DNA from: JAYEPK01 sp048569615
Lineage (GTDB): Archaea > Thermoplasmatota > Penumbrarchaeia > Penumbrarchaeales > Penumbrarchaeaceae
DNA: 64,000 nt
Reading direction: 5' to 3'
Assembly: GCA_048569615.1 (NCBI GenBank)
Contig: JBLIRK010000009.1
Coordinates: 1 to 64,000 of the forward strand
Every line of letters begins with the position of its first letter. Position 1 is the stretch's first letter. The translations under genes were made by a program, and so were the position numbers. The notes beneath the pieces were generated by a model. That model ran no database searches. It was not told where the DNA came from and was given only the letters and a program-made list of their open reading frames with translations. This document shows positions 17,597-26,360 of the stretch, piece after piece.

Positions 17597-20500
17597 TCAC
17601 TCTCCTTTCCTGAATTTCCTTCCGCGGACGAAAGCAGCTGCTACCAGAACAGGCACTGCCAACATTGAGGCCAAGGGCAGGATGCCGAGGATATCAACGG
17701 ATGATGCCCTGGCAGGACTCTCGATCCTCCCTTCCTCTCCGGATTCTTCGGTGGAGACCTGGTCGGATGGTCCTGACCATCCATGCTCCTCCACTTCCTC
17801 GCTCCTTTCCTCCCGAATTCCACCGAACGGTTCCTCTTCTCCTGTGCTCTCATCAGCGATCAAATTCCCGAGTTCGATCTCATCCTCTCCCTCCCCTCTC
17901 GTGGATTCGAGGGATTCTCCGAAGATGAACACGTCATCGATGTAGACACCCATGAACTGATTGGGATCCGCATAATGGGTCGGGTTGGTGTTGGTAACCA
18001 ACCTGAACCTCAGATTGATGACGTTGCCGGTAAATGCCTTCAGATTAGTGTTCACTCTTGTCAGGGTGTAGGCGGGAACCCAGTTGTTGCCGTTCCCGTC
18101 CACATCCAATCCGGTGTACGATTTCTTGTCTCCGTCAATGCCATCGCTGGCATCGTCCTCGGTCCCGCTGACCCCCCACGAGGCCCTGACACCGAGATTA
18201 AGCGGTATCCAGGTCTCCTTGTTGTCGATGCTCACCTCTATCCTGAAGCCGTCCGGAGGCCTTCCGGCTGCGGTTGCGATGTTGAACCTGAGCATGGCCC
18301 GCAGTGTGGCTGTCCTTGCATTTGTGAGATCGATCTGCCTCGTGTAAAGCGAATTATCCACGCCTGTAAGCAGGTCCCCTCCTACAGCCATGTCGCCTAC
18401 CCACCAGGCATGGGTCCCGCTGTATGATTCGACACCAGGAAGAGCGGTTTCGAGGAGCCTCCATCCATCGGTTGACATGTCTTTGCCGGGATTATCGTCA
18501 TCGGTGGACATCTTGATGGATACGTCATCCACCATCCATCCGTATCCGGTACCTCCGTCTAGGTAGATGTAGTAGAAAGCGACGATGATCTCCTCGCCCA
18601 CGTACTTGTCAAGGTCCACCGTTACATGATCCCAGTCCAGGGTCCCTCCCCCGGAGAGGCCGTTGTAGCACCATCTCATCTTCTGGCCAAAGTCATCTAT
18701 GAGGAAGTCCCATGCCTCAACGAGGTAATTTCCGGTATAAGGCTGGTCTGGCTGAATATATTCCCACTGCCAGAGACCGAGAAACTCATCGAAGGTTCCG
18801 ACAAGGATAATTCCGCCGTTTGAACCAACCTTCATGTTGTACTTGTGTTTGAAGGAGAGCTGGGCGGAGTCGGCATCTGAAAGGTCAACGATGCTTGTAT
18901 GCATCCACTTGTCCCTGGAAACTTCATCACCATCGGTCCACGGGCCGACTTTCCTTGTTGGCTCTCCGGCTCTGGTGGATGCCTGGGCCTCCTGCTCCAC
19001 CTGCTGGAAGATATACTGGAAGATCTTATCCAACTCGCCGGAGGTGGATGTGTAGAGATATTCAGCGTCAGATGTCTCCGCGATCTTTCTAAGGTCATAT
19101 TCACTGGTCATGTAGTAGAGGCTGCCGATGGAAGGAGCAAGGGGATTCTCTTCATGGGGTATTATCCCCAAACCTACGGTGTATGTCGGGATTGGTGAAT
19201 ATATAAGTCCCGTCCTTGTCTCGTCCCAGAGGTCCAACCATGTGCCCATCATTGTGGCTCCATCCCCTCCGACCCTGATTACGTCATGCCCGTTCATACC
19301 ATCCTGCCTGTCGAAGTCATAGTCGGGATCGCCCCAGCGAAGACCAAGATTCGTTCCCCAGGTGAACTTGCTGAAATGCGTGCCCGGTTCTGAGCCGGGG
19401 CAGTATTCGGTGCTTCCGTCCTCCCTTCCAAACCTGCCGTAATCGTCACCGTCGGTCATCGATATGATGGAAGTATAGACATTTGTCGTCCTTTTATTGG
19501 TCTGTGCATAGTTGATGGCATTTCCTATGGCATCCCATAATGGTGTGTAACCGCTGGCAACAAGTCCGTCTATCATTCCCTTTGTGGCCTGGCGGTTGGG
19601 CTCGGTCATGTATGTGAAGGATTGTCTGATAACGGGATTGCCCGAGCCATCGAAGGTGAAGATCGCCAGTCTATCCTCGGGGAGCATCCTGTCAACGACG
19701 TTCCTGGCCGCGATCTTGAGGTTTCCTATCGGCTGATAGTCCCCGATGGATGGATCCCATCCCTCATCATCCATGGATCCGGATGTATCCAGCATCATGA
19801 CCATATCAATGTCCTTCCTTGCGGTTCCCGCTAGGTTAGGCTCATACATGTAGAAGGATACTGGAGCGCTGTAGGATTCGTTCTGAATAACGGTATTTTC
19901 GACCTCCGTATTGATATGGAATCCGTTCATCGCAAGCCACTCCCTTTCTATATTCGTGTAGGTAGGCTCGCCCATGTAATCCAGGGTTCCCTCGCCGTTG
20001 ATACGGAGTATAGTCGAATCATGCTCCCAGTTGTTGTCCCCGTTCTCCATATCGTCCCAGAAGAAGAACACGTTATCCTCGATGAAGGGAATATTGTTGA
20101 TCATGTCGAAGACCTCGTCATAGTCGTCATATCTGTCTATCCAAACAGACAGGGTCCTGTCCCCAGCATATAAGGGTTTCCACAGGGCTTCGAGAGTGGT
20201 TGTCCTGTCGGGATTCAGGTACACGTTCTCTGATTTGATCAAGGTGTTTCCATCCATGAACCGAACGGTTCCTCCTCCCGGAACTCCACCTAGGTTGGCG
20301 ATCTCGGCCTGGATCAGGTAAGCGTTGCCTATGACGGGATTGTCGGCGTTCAGGGTTATCTTGCATGATCTTCCGAGGAGCTCGGGTCTCTCCTCGGGTG
20401 TGTTGAACCAATGCAGAGCTAAGTATAGAAGTTCATGCAGTGAGGATTCCACGGACGGGTGTGCGGCAAGGTTGAGCTGCCATGAATGGAGCACAATGTG

Positions 20501-23500
20501 GAACCTGACCTCGTTGGCCTCGTCATAGACCATGAACTGATTGGCTATCAGGTATTCCTCACCGGTATCCGTCTCAACTGTGAGGCCTTCCTGCGGAAAA
20601 CGGATTCCGGGTACCATGGGAGCCAGCTTGATGGCTTCATATTCGAAGGGGCTCACGAAATCATTGATACCGTAATCCAGCCCGAGGTAGATGTCATCTA
20701 CGAAATCACCTGTCTGGGGTCCGTAAGCTCCATTGTCGAATCCTTCAAGGGGAGCAATTGGATCCAATCCAAGATAGAGCCTTATGAAATCGAACATGTT
20801 GATCGTACCCTGGTCCAATGGGATGACATCATTGCTCTGAGTGAGGTCGTTCATGAAGCCCTTGCCGATTATCATCAGGTTCTCATGGTGGTCGTCGGGT
20901 AGATAATCGGCCTCTGCATAGTCTCCGTCCAGATACCTCTTTATCCCTTTGATGTCTCTGTCCGTAAAGGTTTCCCTTCCTGGATCCCCCGTACCCGAAT
21001 CACCCTGGACCCAAAGGACCGAGTTGTATCTCTTCAGGTCAAGGATGGAAAGATCGCTGTCGAAGTTCCACGCTCCGCCCTCGTACTTATTCTCGACCGT
21101 ATATTCATCATAGTCATAGTCCATTGTGATAAGGGCGTCCATTATGGTCTGGGAAGGCTCCCCGCCCTGGGCGCCGTAGTTGATGGTCATAGAGTCCCTC
21201 TGCAGGGCCGGAACCGCTTCATCGAAGTTATCATCGGAGAAGTCGTCGTCAACAACTAGGATATTGTTCTTGGTCACGAAGGAAGTAATGGTCGAGGTGG
21301 AGTAAGAGATATCGTTGTTCTCCTCGTTGATCTCGCTTATAAGATGGAACGGGTCCACGACGACCCTGAAGGTATAGGTCCCGACGCCGACCGCCAGCCA
21401 TAGCTTGTAAACCTGCTCCTCGCCACCCCCGCCGACGATGTTGATATCGCTGGGGTTGTCATACTCCTCGGGTGCGAGGTCATGTTTGGGATCTGGAATA
21501 TTGGGCGTCACTGGAAGCTCCACACCATCGGGGCCGGTAACATAGAACATTATCGACGTTGATTCTATGGAGGCGCCGTTGTTCCTGACGTATGCTTCGA
21601 TCAGAACGGTATCCAGATATTTCGGGACATTGAATTCATCAACCGGAACATCGATCCAGACACCTTCGGACTGTTCTGTAACGATGTAGAGGTTCATCCT
21701 GGTGACGGACAGGTCCCTTCCCACCTGGACCTTCCAATCAAACCAGTCCAGTACATTGGCGGTGATGTCGATCTTCTCATTAAGGTACTTGATCTGGGAA
21801 ATGTCCCAGGTCATCGTGACCGACCTGAACTGAGCACCGTTGAGGTCCTCGTCCGGTGTGGACCAGGACCTGATCATATTGAAATTGGGATTACCAAGGA
21901 GCGTCTGGTCCTCCGTGGTTAAGACTCCCAAGGGCGTCTCGAATCCAATGGGAACGGCGTCGCCGGATTCCCTGGGGAGCATCATTGTGCTCAGGAAGTT
22001 GCCCGGAAGCTGCTCTAAGAGCTCGATGGTATAATCACCAATTACTTCTCCCGGTGTGATACCTTCCAGGTCCATCCCGAAGAGATGCTGGCCTGTTCCC
22101 GCGGGAAGGTCCACATCGGGCGTGTAATGCTTTATACCCAGGTAGTCGTGCAGGAAGATGCTGGCATCTATCTTTGTATCCTCGAGGGGGCTTAGTATGT
22201 TCTTTGTGAACCCCCCATCAAAGTACGGATAGAAACCATCGAACGGCGAAGTTCCCACGAGAAGGAAGTACTTGTTGCTATCGAGATATCTCATTATCTC
22301 CTGTATGTTTCCGCCAGGGTCCGTGGGTCCCGATACCGGCCTGTTAGTCAATGGATCCTGATCGTACCCGGTAACCCATATCACGATGTCAAAGTCCTCC
22401 ATCGCCGGTGCAGCTATCTCTTCCTGATTGTATCTGAATGCAGGTGCATCCCTGGCCACTCCTAGATCGGTCACCTGCTGTGCGGTATAGAGCTTGTCGA
22501 TGCTCACCCCGGAGCCGACGAGGGATTCGAGGACAAGGGAAGTCATGTCGTCCTCGGAGCCCGTCGGGACGTTATCATCATCAACCACCATGATCCTGGG
22601 GAGCACCTGGATCTTTCCGATCTCCTTGTTGTCATCCGGATCATCGCCCTGCAGGAATGATATCCCTTGGGGTTTCGTATTTGAATTGAAGACATCAATG
22701 GCGGCATATATCCACTGCTCGCCTCCGGGTACATCCACCCTTGCCTCCAGGGTGAAGTAATAGAACAGATAAGCTCCGGGGAGGAGCTGGATATTGGTCC
22801 TTACGCAGGTCGGAAAGGTCGTGTCCTCGGTCAGATCGAAATCGTTATCCTGGCTTCTCCAATTACCGTAATGATCCTCGTAGTCCATCTTCCAATCTGG
22901 TATCTCATAACTGTATAGGGGCATCATGATCGGCTCCCATGTGGTGACGATCAGATTGACATTCAGTTCCGGGGTAACGGGTTCGTCCCCGGAATTCTGG
23001 ACTATGACTGTGACGGTCACCTCCTCTCCGGAATTTGGTGCATCATTGGAGAAATAGATGTCATAGATGCCCGGATCCGGACCATGAATGATCACCGGAG
23101 TGAGCTCCTTGTCCACCCTGAACTTCCTTCCGACATTGTTGTTCCTGTAGTTCAGCTCGCCTTCGAATACCGGAAGCACCTTAACGTTGAGTGTGTGAAT
23201 TCCCAGCGATCTGGGTTCCGTTGGCGGAGTTCCCCAAAGATACAGGAATTCCATATGGTCTCCCGATGCCATTATTCCGAAATCTGGTGAAGTCTCGAGG
23301 ATCTCCGTACCACCTGAATCAAAATGCTTTATATCCACTGATTGGAAATCTATCGGGTCCTCGGAATCGAATATCCTGAGATTCGACACGGTGTCAGTTC
23401 CCTCTGCCTGCATGTGGGCTTCCGTGAGCGAGGCCCCGAAATTGTCAACCCTGATGAACACCTCGAAGATGCCGTCCTCGAATATCGTATTCGTTACCGG

Positions 23501-24028
23501 ACCTCCCACCTGTCTGAGCTGGATCAGGGAGATGGCGAGGTCCGGAAGGTTTCCGGAAGTGATCGATTTCACCAGCTCCGTGGAAAGGACCACAATATTC
23601 TCTCCATTGGCCATCGGTGTGACGACAACCACCTTGAAGATGTTCGGAATGGAGGGGCCGGAGATATCCACAACAAGCTCCTCTCCCGGAGTCCATTTGT
23701 CATCACCTGTTCCGGACAATGTTGTGTAATCGTTATTGATGACCTGCGAACCTCCAGGGGGACTTAACATGATACGGGTCTCCCTGCCTCCCATCTCGTC
23801 CCCTCCTCTGTGGATTATCACCAGATCGGTCCCTCTCACCGTTGCCCAGAGGTCAACATAGATATTCTCCTCTCCCTCGTCGATCTGGGATGTCCAGAGT
23901 GCGATCCCACCGGCGATCGTTATGGAGATACCGAGGAGAAGGACGGTGCCAACTGCCTCTGAAACACCAAGGAACCTCTTGAAGCTGCGTTTTTTATCGG
24001 TCTTCTTGCTAACATGCAGGCTGCGCAT
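17597..24028 (-). CDS. giant pilin-like surface protein B with nested VWA domain
   Basis: About 2,143 residues, a paralogue of protein A with the same domain order: leader SKKTDKKRSFKRFLG, helix VSEAVGTVLLLGISITIAGG, CARDB domains, two VDDD modules, and a jelly-roll split by a VWA domain (about 1405-1690) with the full MIDAS set DTSGSM, T in SGYTPLWDAIG, and D in SMTDGDD. A second jelly-roll, an acidic Glu-rich linker and a C-terminal helix with RGRKFRKGE follow. The frame opens at 24061, but the TATA box (24063-24070) directly abuts that ATG. The ATG at 24028 lies downstream of the predicted transcript start and has AGGAAG before it. It is the first gene of the four-gene operon. Confidence 0.88.
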   Translation of the reverse strand: MRSLHVSKKTDKKRSFKRFLGVSEAVGTVLLLGISITIAGGIALWTSQIDEGEENIYVDLWATVRGTDLVIIHRGGDEMGGRETRIMLSPPGGSQVINNDYTTLSGTGDDKWTPGEELVVDISGPSIPNIFKVVVVTPMANGENIVVLSTELVKSITSGNLPDLAISLIQLRQVGGPVTNTIFEDGIFEVFIRVDNFGASLTEAHMQAEGTDTVSNLRIFDSEDPIDFQSVDIKHFDSGGTEILETSPDFGIMASGDHMEFLYLWGTPPTEPRSLGIHTLNVKVLPVFEGELNYRNNNVGRKFRVDKELTPVIIHGPDPGIYDIYFSNDAPNSGEEVTVTVIVQNSGDEPVTPELNVNLIVTTWEPIMMPLYSYEIPDWKMDYEDHYGNWRSQDNDFDLTEDTTFPTCVRTNIQLLPGAYLFYYFTLEARVDVPGGEQWIYAAIDVFNSNTKPQGISFLQGDDPDDNKEIGKIQVLPRIMVVDDDNVPTGSEDDMTSLVLESLVGSGVSIDKLYTAQQVTDLGVARDAPAFRYNQEEIAAPAMEDFDIVIWVTGYDQDPLTNRPVSGPTDPGGNIQEIMRYLDSNKYFLLVGTSPFDGFYPYFDGGFTKNILSPLEDTKIDASIFLHDYLGIKHYTPDVDLPAGTGQHLFGMDLEGITPGEVIGDYTIELLEQLPGNFLSTMMLPRESGDAVPIGFETPLGVLTTEDQTLLGNPNFNMIRSWSTPDEDLNGAQFRSVTMTWDISQIKYLNEKIDITANVLDWFDWKVQVGRDLSVTRMNLYIVTEQSEGVWIDVPVDEFNVPKYLDTVLIEAYVRNNGASIESTSIMFYVTGPDGVELPVTPNIPDPKHDLAPEEYDNPSDINIVGGGGEEQVYKLWLAVGVGTYTFRVVVDPFHLISEINEENNDISYSTSTITSFVTKNNILVVDDDFSDDNFDEAVPALQRDSMTINYGAQGGEPSQTIMDALITMDYDYDEYTVENKYEGGAWNFDSDLSILDLKRYNSVLWVQGDSGTGDPGRETFTDRDIKGIKRYLDGDYAEADYLPDDHHENLMIIGKGFMNDLTQSNDVIPLDQGTINMFDFIRLYLGLDPIAPLEGFDNGAYGPQTGDFVDDIYLGLDYGINDFVSPFEYEAIKLAPMVPGIRFPQEGLTVETDTGEEYLIANQFMVYDEANEVRFHIVLHSWQLNLAAHPSVESSLHELLYLALHWFNTPEERPELLGRSCKITLNADNPVIGNAYLIQAEIANLGGVPGGGTVRFMDGNTLIKSENVYLNPDRTTTLEALWKPLYAGDRTLSVWIDRYDDYDEVFDMINNIPFIEDNVFFFWDDMENGDNNWEHDSTILRINGEGTLDYMGEPTYTNIEREWLAMNGFHINTEVENTVIQNESYSAPVSFYMYEPNLAGTARKDIDMVMMLDTSGSMDDEGWDPSIGDYQPIGNLKIAARNVVDRMLPEDRLAIFTFDGSGNPVIRQSFTYMTEPNRQATKGMIDGLVASGYTPLWDAIGNAINYAQTNKRTTNVYTSIISMTDGDDYGRFGREDGSTEYCPGSEPGTHFSKFTWGTNLGLRWGDPDYDFDRQDGMNGHDVIRVGGDGATMMGTWLDLWDETRTGLIYSPIPTYTVGLGIIPHEENPLAPSIGSLYYMTSEYDLRKIAETSDAEYLYTSTSGELDKIFQYIFQQVEQEAQASTRAGEPTRKVGPWTDGDEVSRDKWMHTSIVDLSDADSAQLSFKHKYNMKVGSNGGIILVGTFDEFLGLWQWEYIQPDQPYTGNYLVEAWDFLIDDFGQKMRWCYNGLSGGGTLDWDHVTVDLDKYVGEEIIVAFYYIYLDGGTGYGWMVDDVSIKMSTDDDNPGKDMSTDGWRLLETALPGVESYSGTHAWWVGDMAVGGDLLTGVDNSLYTRQIDLTNARTATLRAMLRFNIATAAGRPPDGFRIEVSIDNKETWIPLNLGVRASWGVSGTEDDASDGIDGDKKSYTGLDVDGNGNNWVPAYTLTRVNTNLKAFTGNVINLRFRLVTNTNPTHYADPNQFMGVYIDDVFIFGESLESTRGEGEDEIELGNLIADESTGEEEPFGGIREERSEEVEEHGWSGPSDQVSTEESGEEGRIESPARASSVDILGILPLASMLAVPVLVAAAFVRGRKFRKGE

Positions 24029-24062
24029 ATTATCATCTTCCTGCGCATTACTTTCCTTCATG

Positions 24063-24100
24063 TTATATAATCAATGCAGGGTAATTACCTCTAGATTACC
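24063..24100 (-). promoter_or_regulatory. promoter of giant-protein operon
   Basis: TATA box TTATATAA at 24063-24070. Immediately upstream is an inverted repeat GGTAAT-N9-ATTACC (24080-24100) that contains the smaller palindrome GGTAATTACC. Within it, ATTACCTCTAGATTA (24084-24098) is nearly repeated, with one base missing, at the promoter of the J-domain gene (26201-26214). This suggests a shared regulator. Confidence 0.5.
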
Positions 24101-24118
24101 ATCATAAAGATATTTGGA

Positions 24119-26188
24119 TCAATCCCAGCCGTCGTCGAAATCCTCCCCCTGGTCCTCCTCATCGTTGAGGTCCATTGAGAAATCCATATCCGAGATATAT
24201 CTATCGTATTCGACCCGAAGCTCGGAATTGAGAAGGAACTCCTTCGCCTTGTTGATCTTTACCATTTCCTCACTGGCTTCCTCAACCGTGACCTCTTTGT
24301 GAACGGCAACCCTGTCCGGATGATAGAAGGCGGCTAGTTTCCTGTAGGCCTTTTTCACTTCCATATCGGATGCTGTCCTCTCGATGGCCAATACCTCGTA
24401 AAGGTCGTAATCGAAATCGAACTTGCCCTCGTCGTCCTCTATTCCCGCCTCGTCAAAGGATGCCTTTTCTGACCTGTATTCGGACTTGTCCTGGTACATG
24501 TCACGGATCTTCTTCGCCATCTCCTCTGCCTGGGTGGCGCTCATGGTCGCACCCTCGTTGATGACGAAATCGTCGCTCTTCCTCAGCTTCTTTGATATCA
24601 GGATTATGATCACGACAATGATACCAAGGATAACGAGGACCACCAGAGGGACGGCTATGGTCAGGAAGGTTGGGTCCGAAAGGAATTCGAAGGGATTTTT
24701 ATCCTCATCCCTGGGAGTCATCTTTACGGAGAAAGAAAAGGTCCCCTCGGCGGTTCCCCCGTAACTATCGCTCACAATGACCTTTACCATGTGCTCTCCT
24801 GGCTGGACGTTGAAAAGTGTTTTGGTGAAATTCGCAGACGTGGTTATGGGTCTGGTCGAATCATCAAGATACCAGTCGAAGGTCAATACCTCGTCGTCCA
24901 GATCGCTGGCGAAGTCATACCCGTTCAGCGAAAGTGTCTCGTTGTCCAGGAATTCCGAGCCGTCCAGTCCGGAAGGCAGTGTCAATGTCGGGGGCTGGTT
25001 GATCTCGATATTGAATATCTGGGATGCCCCCGGGTTTCCGAAGACATCCTCCGCCCTGAACTGTATCTTCGTAGCATTTGTCCCTGGTGTCCCGGTCCCG
25101 CTGCCGGATATCGTGATGGATGGCGAATCATCCCTGTCATCTAGTTCCGACCAGGCTCCCCAGGCTCCGTTCCTGTAAATTCTGTAGGCAAGAGACGAGC
25201 CGTCAACCAGGTGGTTCCCGTTGCCCGATGGGAAATCCGTTACAGTGGCCTCCCACTGGAAATCTGCATCAGACTGTTTAACAAGGGGAGCGAGAAGGTT
25301 GAATGCCGGTCCCATTCCGTCGAGATCGATGATGAACCTCCAGGTCCCGACTTTCGTCTGCCATTCATCAAGGATCCCCGGAAGCATCATGGTGAATGTC
25401 ACCTTGCCCTGATCCTGTTCGGGGAGCGGTAGAGAGACCGAATAACCCTCTCCATCCCAAGAAGCTGGCCATTGTGTCGTTCCATCCGAAATGACCGGCG
25501 GGATCTCGCTAGGAACTGGATCAAAGGAAGATATTGCATAGATCGAATGGTAATACCTGAACTTCAGGTTTCGAAATGTCAAAGAAGTGTTCGATCCCAT
25601 TGTCTGGCCGGTAGAAAGGGTGCCGTCGAACTGGTCCACTGCATCAAAGGTGTAGGGGTCCAGATTTCCATGGACCTTCATCTCCAGCTGCGAGACAGAG
25701 TCCATTATTGGCGAAGAGCCATTCACTATGAGTGAGGGCAGCAGCGTGAATGTCTTGTCAAAGCTCCAGTTCAAATGAAAGAACATCTCTATGCCGAATG
25801 TCAGGTTCCTTCCATCCTGAAGCCCGGTTTCTGGATCCCTCAGGTTCAACTGGCCATGGAGCCCCACCTGCTGGACCTCGTTGAGAGCCGCATCGAAGGA
25901 GAAAACCTCGGTTGTGTCCGTTCCCACCCTGAAATCCACTTCGATGCTCTCAAGACCGACACCGGAGAAATCGAAGAATACTACATCCAGCTGATACCAT
26001 TTATGGCCAGCAAGACAGAGCGTTTCCTCAACGACCACGCTCTCCATATTGGCGGAATAAAGTACCGAGGTCCTCGTGGGCTCGGTCTGGGCATCGCTGT
26101 TCTGGATGAGAATGAGGGCAACCAGGACTAGTACTGAAGCAGCAATTATCGTAAAGGCATATCTGGAGCAAGGCCGGTAAGGGACCAT
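24119..26188 (-). CDS. membrane-anchored J-domain protein with extracellular PKD-like domains
   Basis: A 689-residue bitopic protein. A signal peptide or anchor occupies residues about 10-33. A large extracellular part includes beta-rich domains and, near 394-486, a PKD/cadherin-like domain (NQPPTLTLPSG...). A membrane helix lies near 506-533, followed by KKLRKSDD. The cytoplasmic tail carries a J domain from about 593 (DYDLYEVLAIERTASDMEVKKAYRKLAAFYHPDR) with the HPD tripeptide near 622, and ends in an acidic stretch. J domains stimulate Hsp70 (DnaK), so the protein should recruit DnaK to the membrane. The TATA box (TATATAA, about 26212-26218) is 26 bases before the ATG: leaderless. It lies directly upstream of the giant-protein operon on the same strand. 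Confidence 0.85.
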   Translation of the reverse strand: MVPYRPCSRYAFTIIAASVLVLVALILIQNSDAQTEPTRTSVLYSANMESVVVEETLCLAGHKWYQLDVVFFDFSGVGLESIEVDFRVGTDTTEVFSFDAALNEVQQVGLHGQLNLRDPETGLQDGRNLTFGIEMFFHLNWSFDKTFTLLPSLIVNGSSPIMDSVSQLEMKVHGNLDPYTFDAVDQFDGTLSTGQTMGSNTSLTFRNLKFRYYHSIYAISSFDPVPSEIPPVISDGTTQWPASWDGEGYSVSLPLPEQDQGKVTFTMMLPGILDEWQTKVGTWRFIIDLDGMGPAFNLLAPLVKQSDADFQWEATVTDFPSGNGNHLVDGSSLAYRIYRNGAWGAWSELDDRDDSPSITISGSGTGTPGTNATKIQFRAEDVFGNPGASQIFNIEINQPPTLTLPSGLDGSEFLDNETLSLNGYDFASDLDDEVLTFDWYLDDSTRPITTSANFTKTLFNVQPGEHMVKVIVSDSYGGTAEGTFSFSVKMTPRDEDKNPFEFLSDPTFLTIAVPLVVLVILGIIVVIIILISKKLRKSDDFVINEGATMSATQAEEMAKKIRDMYQDKSEYRSEKASFDEAGIEDDEGKFDFDYDLYEVLAIERTASDMEVKKAYRKLAAFYHPDRVAVHKEVTVEEASEEMVKINKAKEFLLNSELRVEYDRYISDMDFSMDLNDEEDQGEDFDDGWD

Positions 26189-26360
26189 AGTCGATAAAAT
26201 ATTACCTTAGATTATATACCTTTGGTAGATTGTAGAGCTCTCTGTGAATCATTTGACGAGATCATCGATTTTCATCATTTCGTTATGCTTCCCCCAAATC
26301 CCCGAAATGTATTATATTCAGGCCTGTATATAGGTAAAACCGACTGAAGAAGGACTCCTG

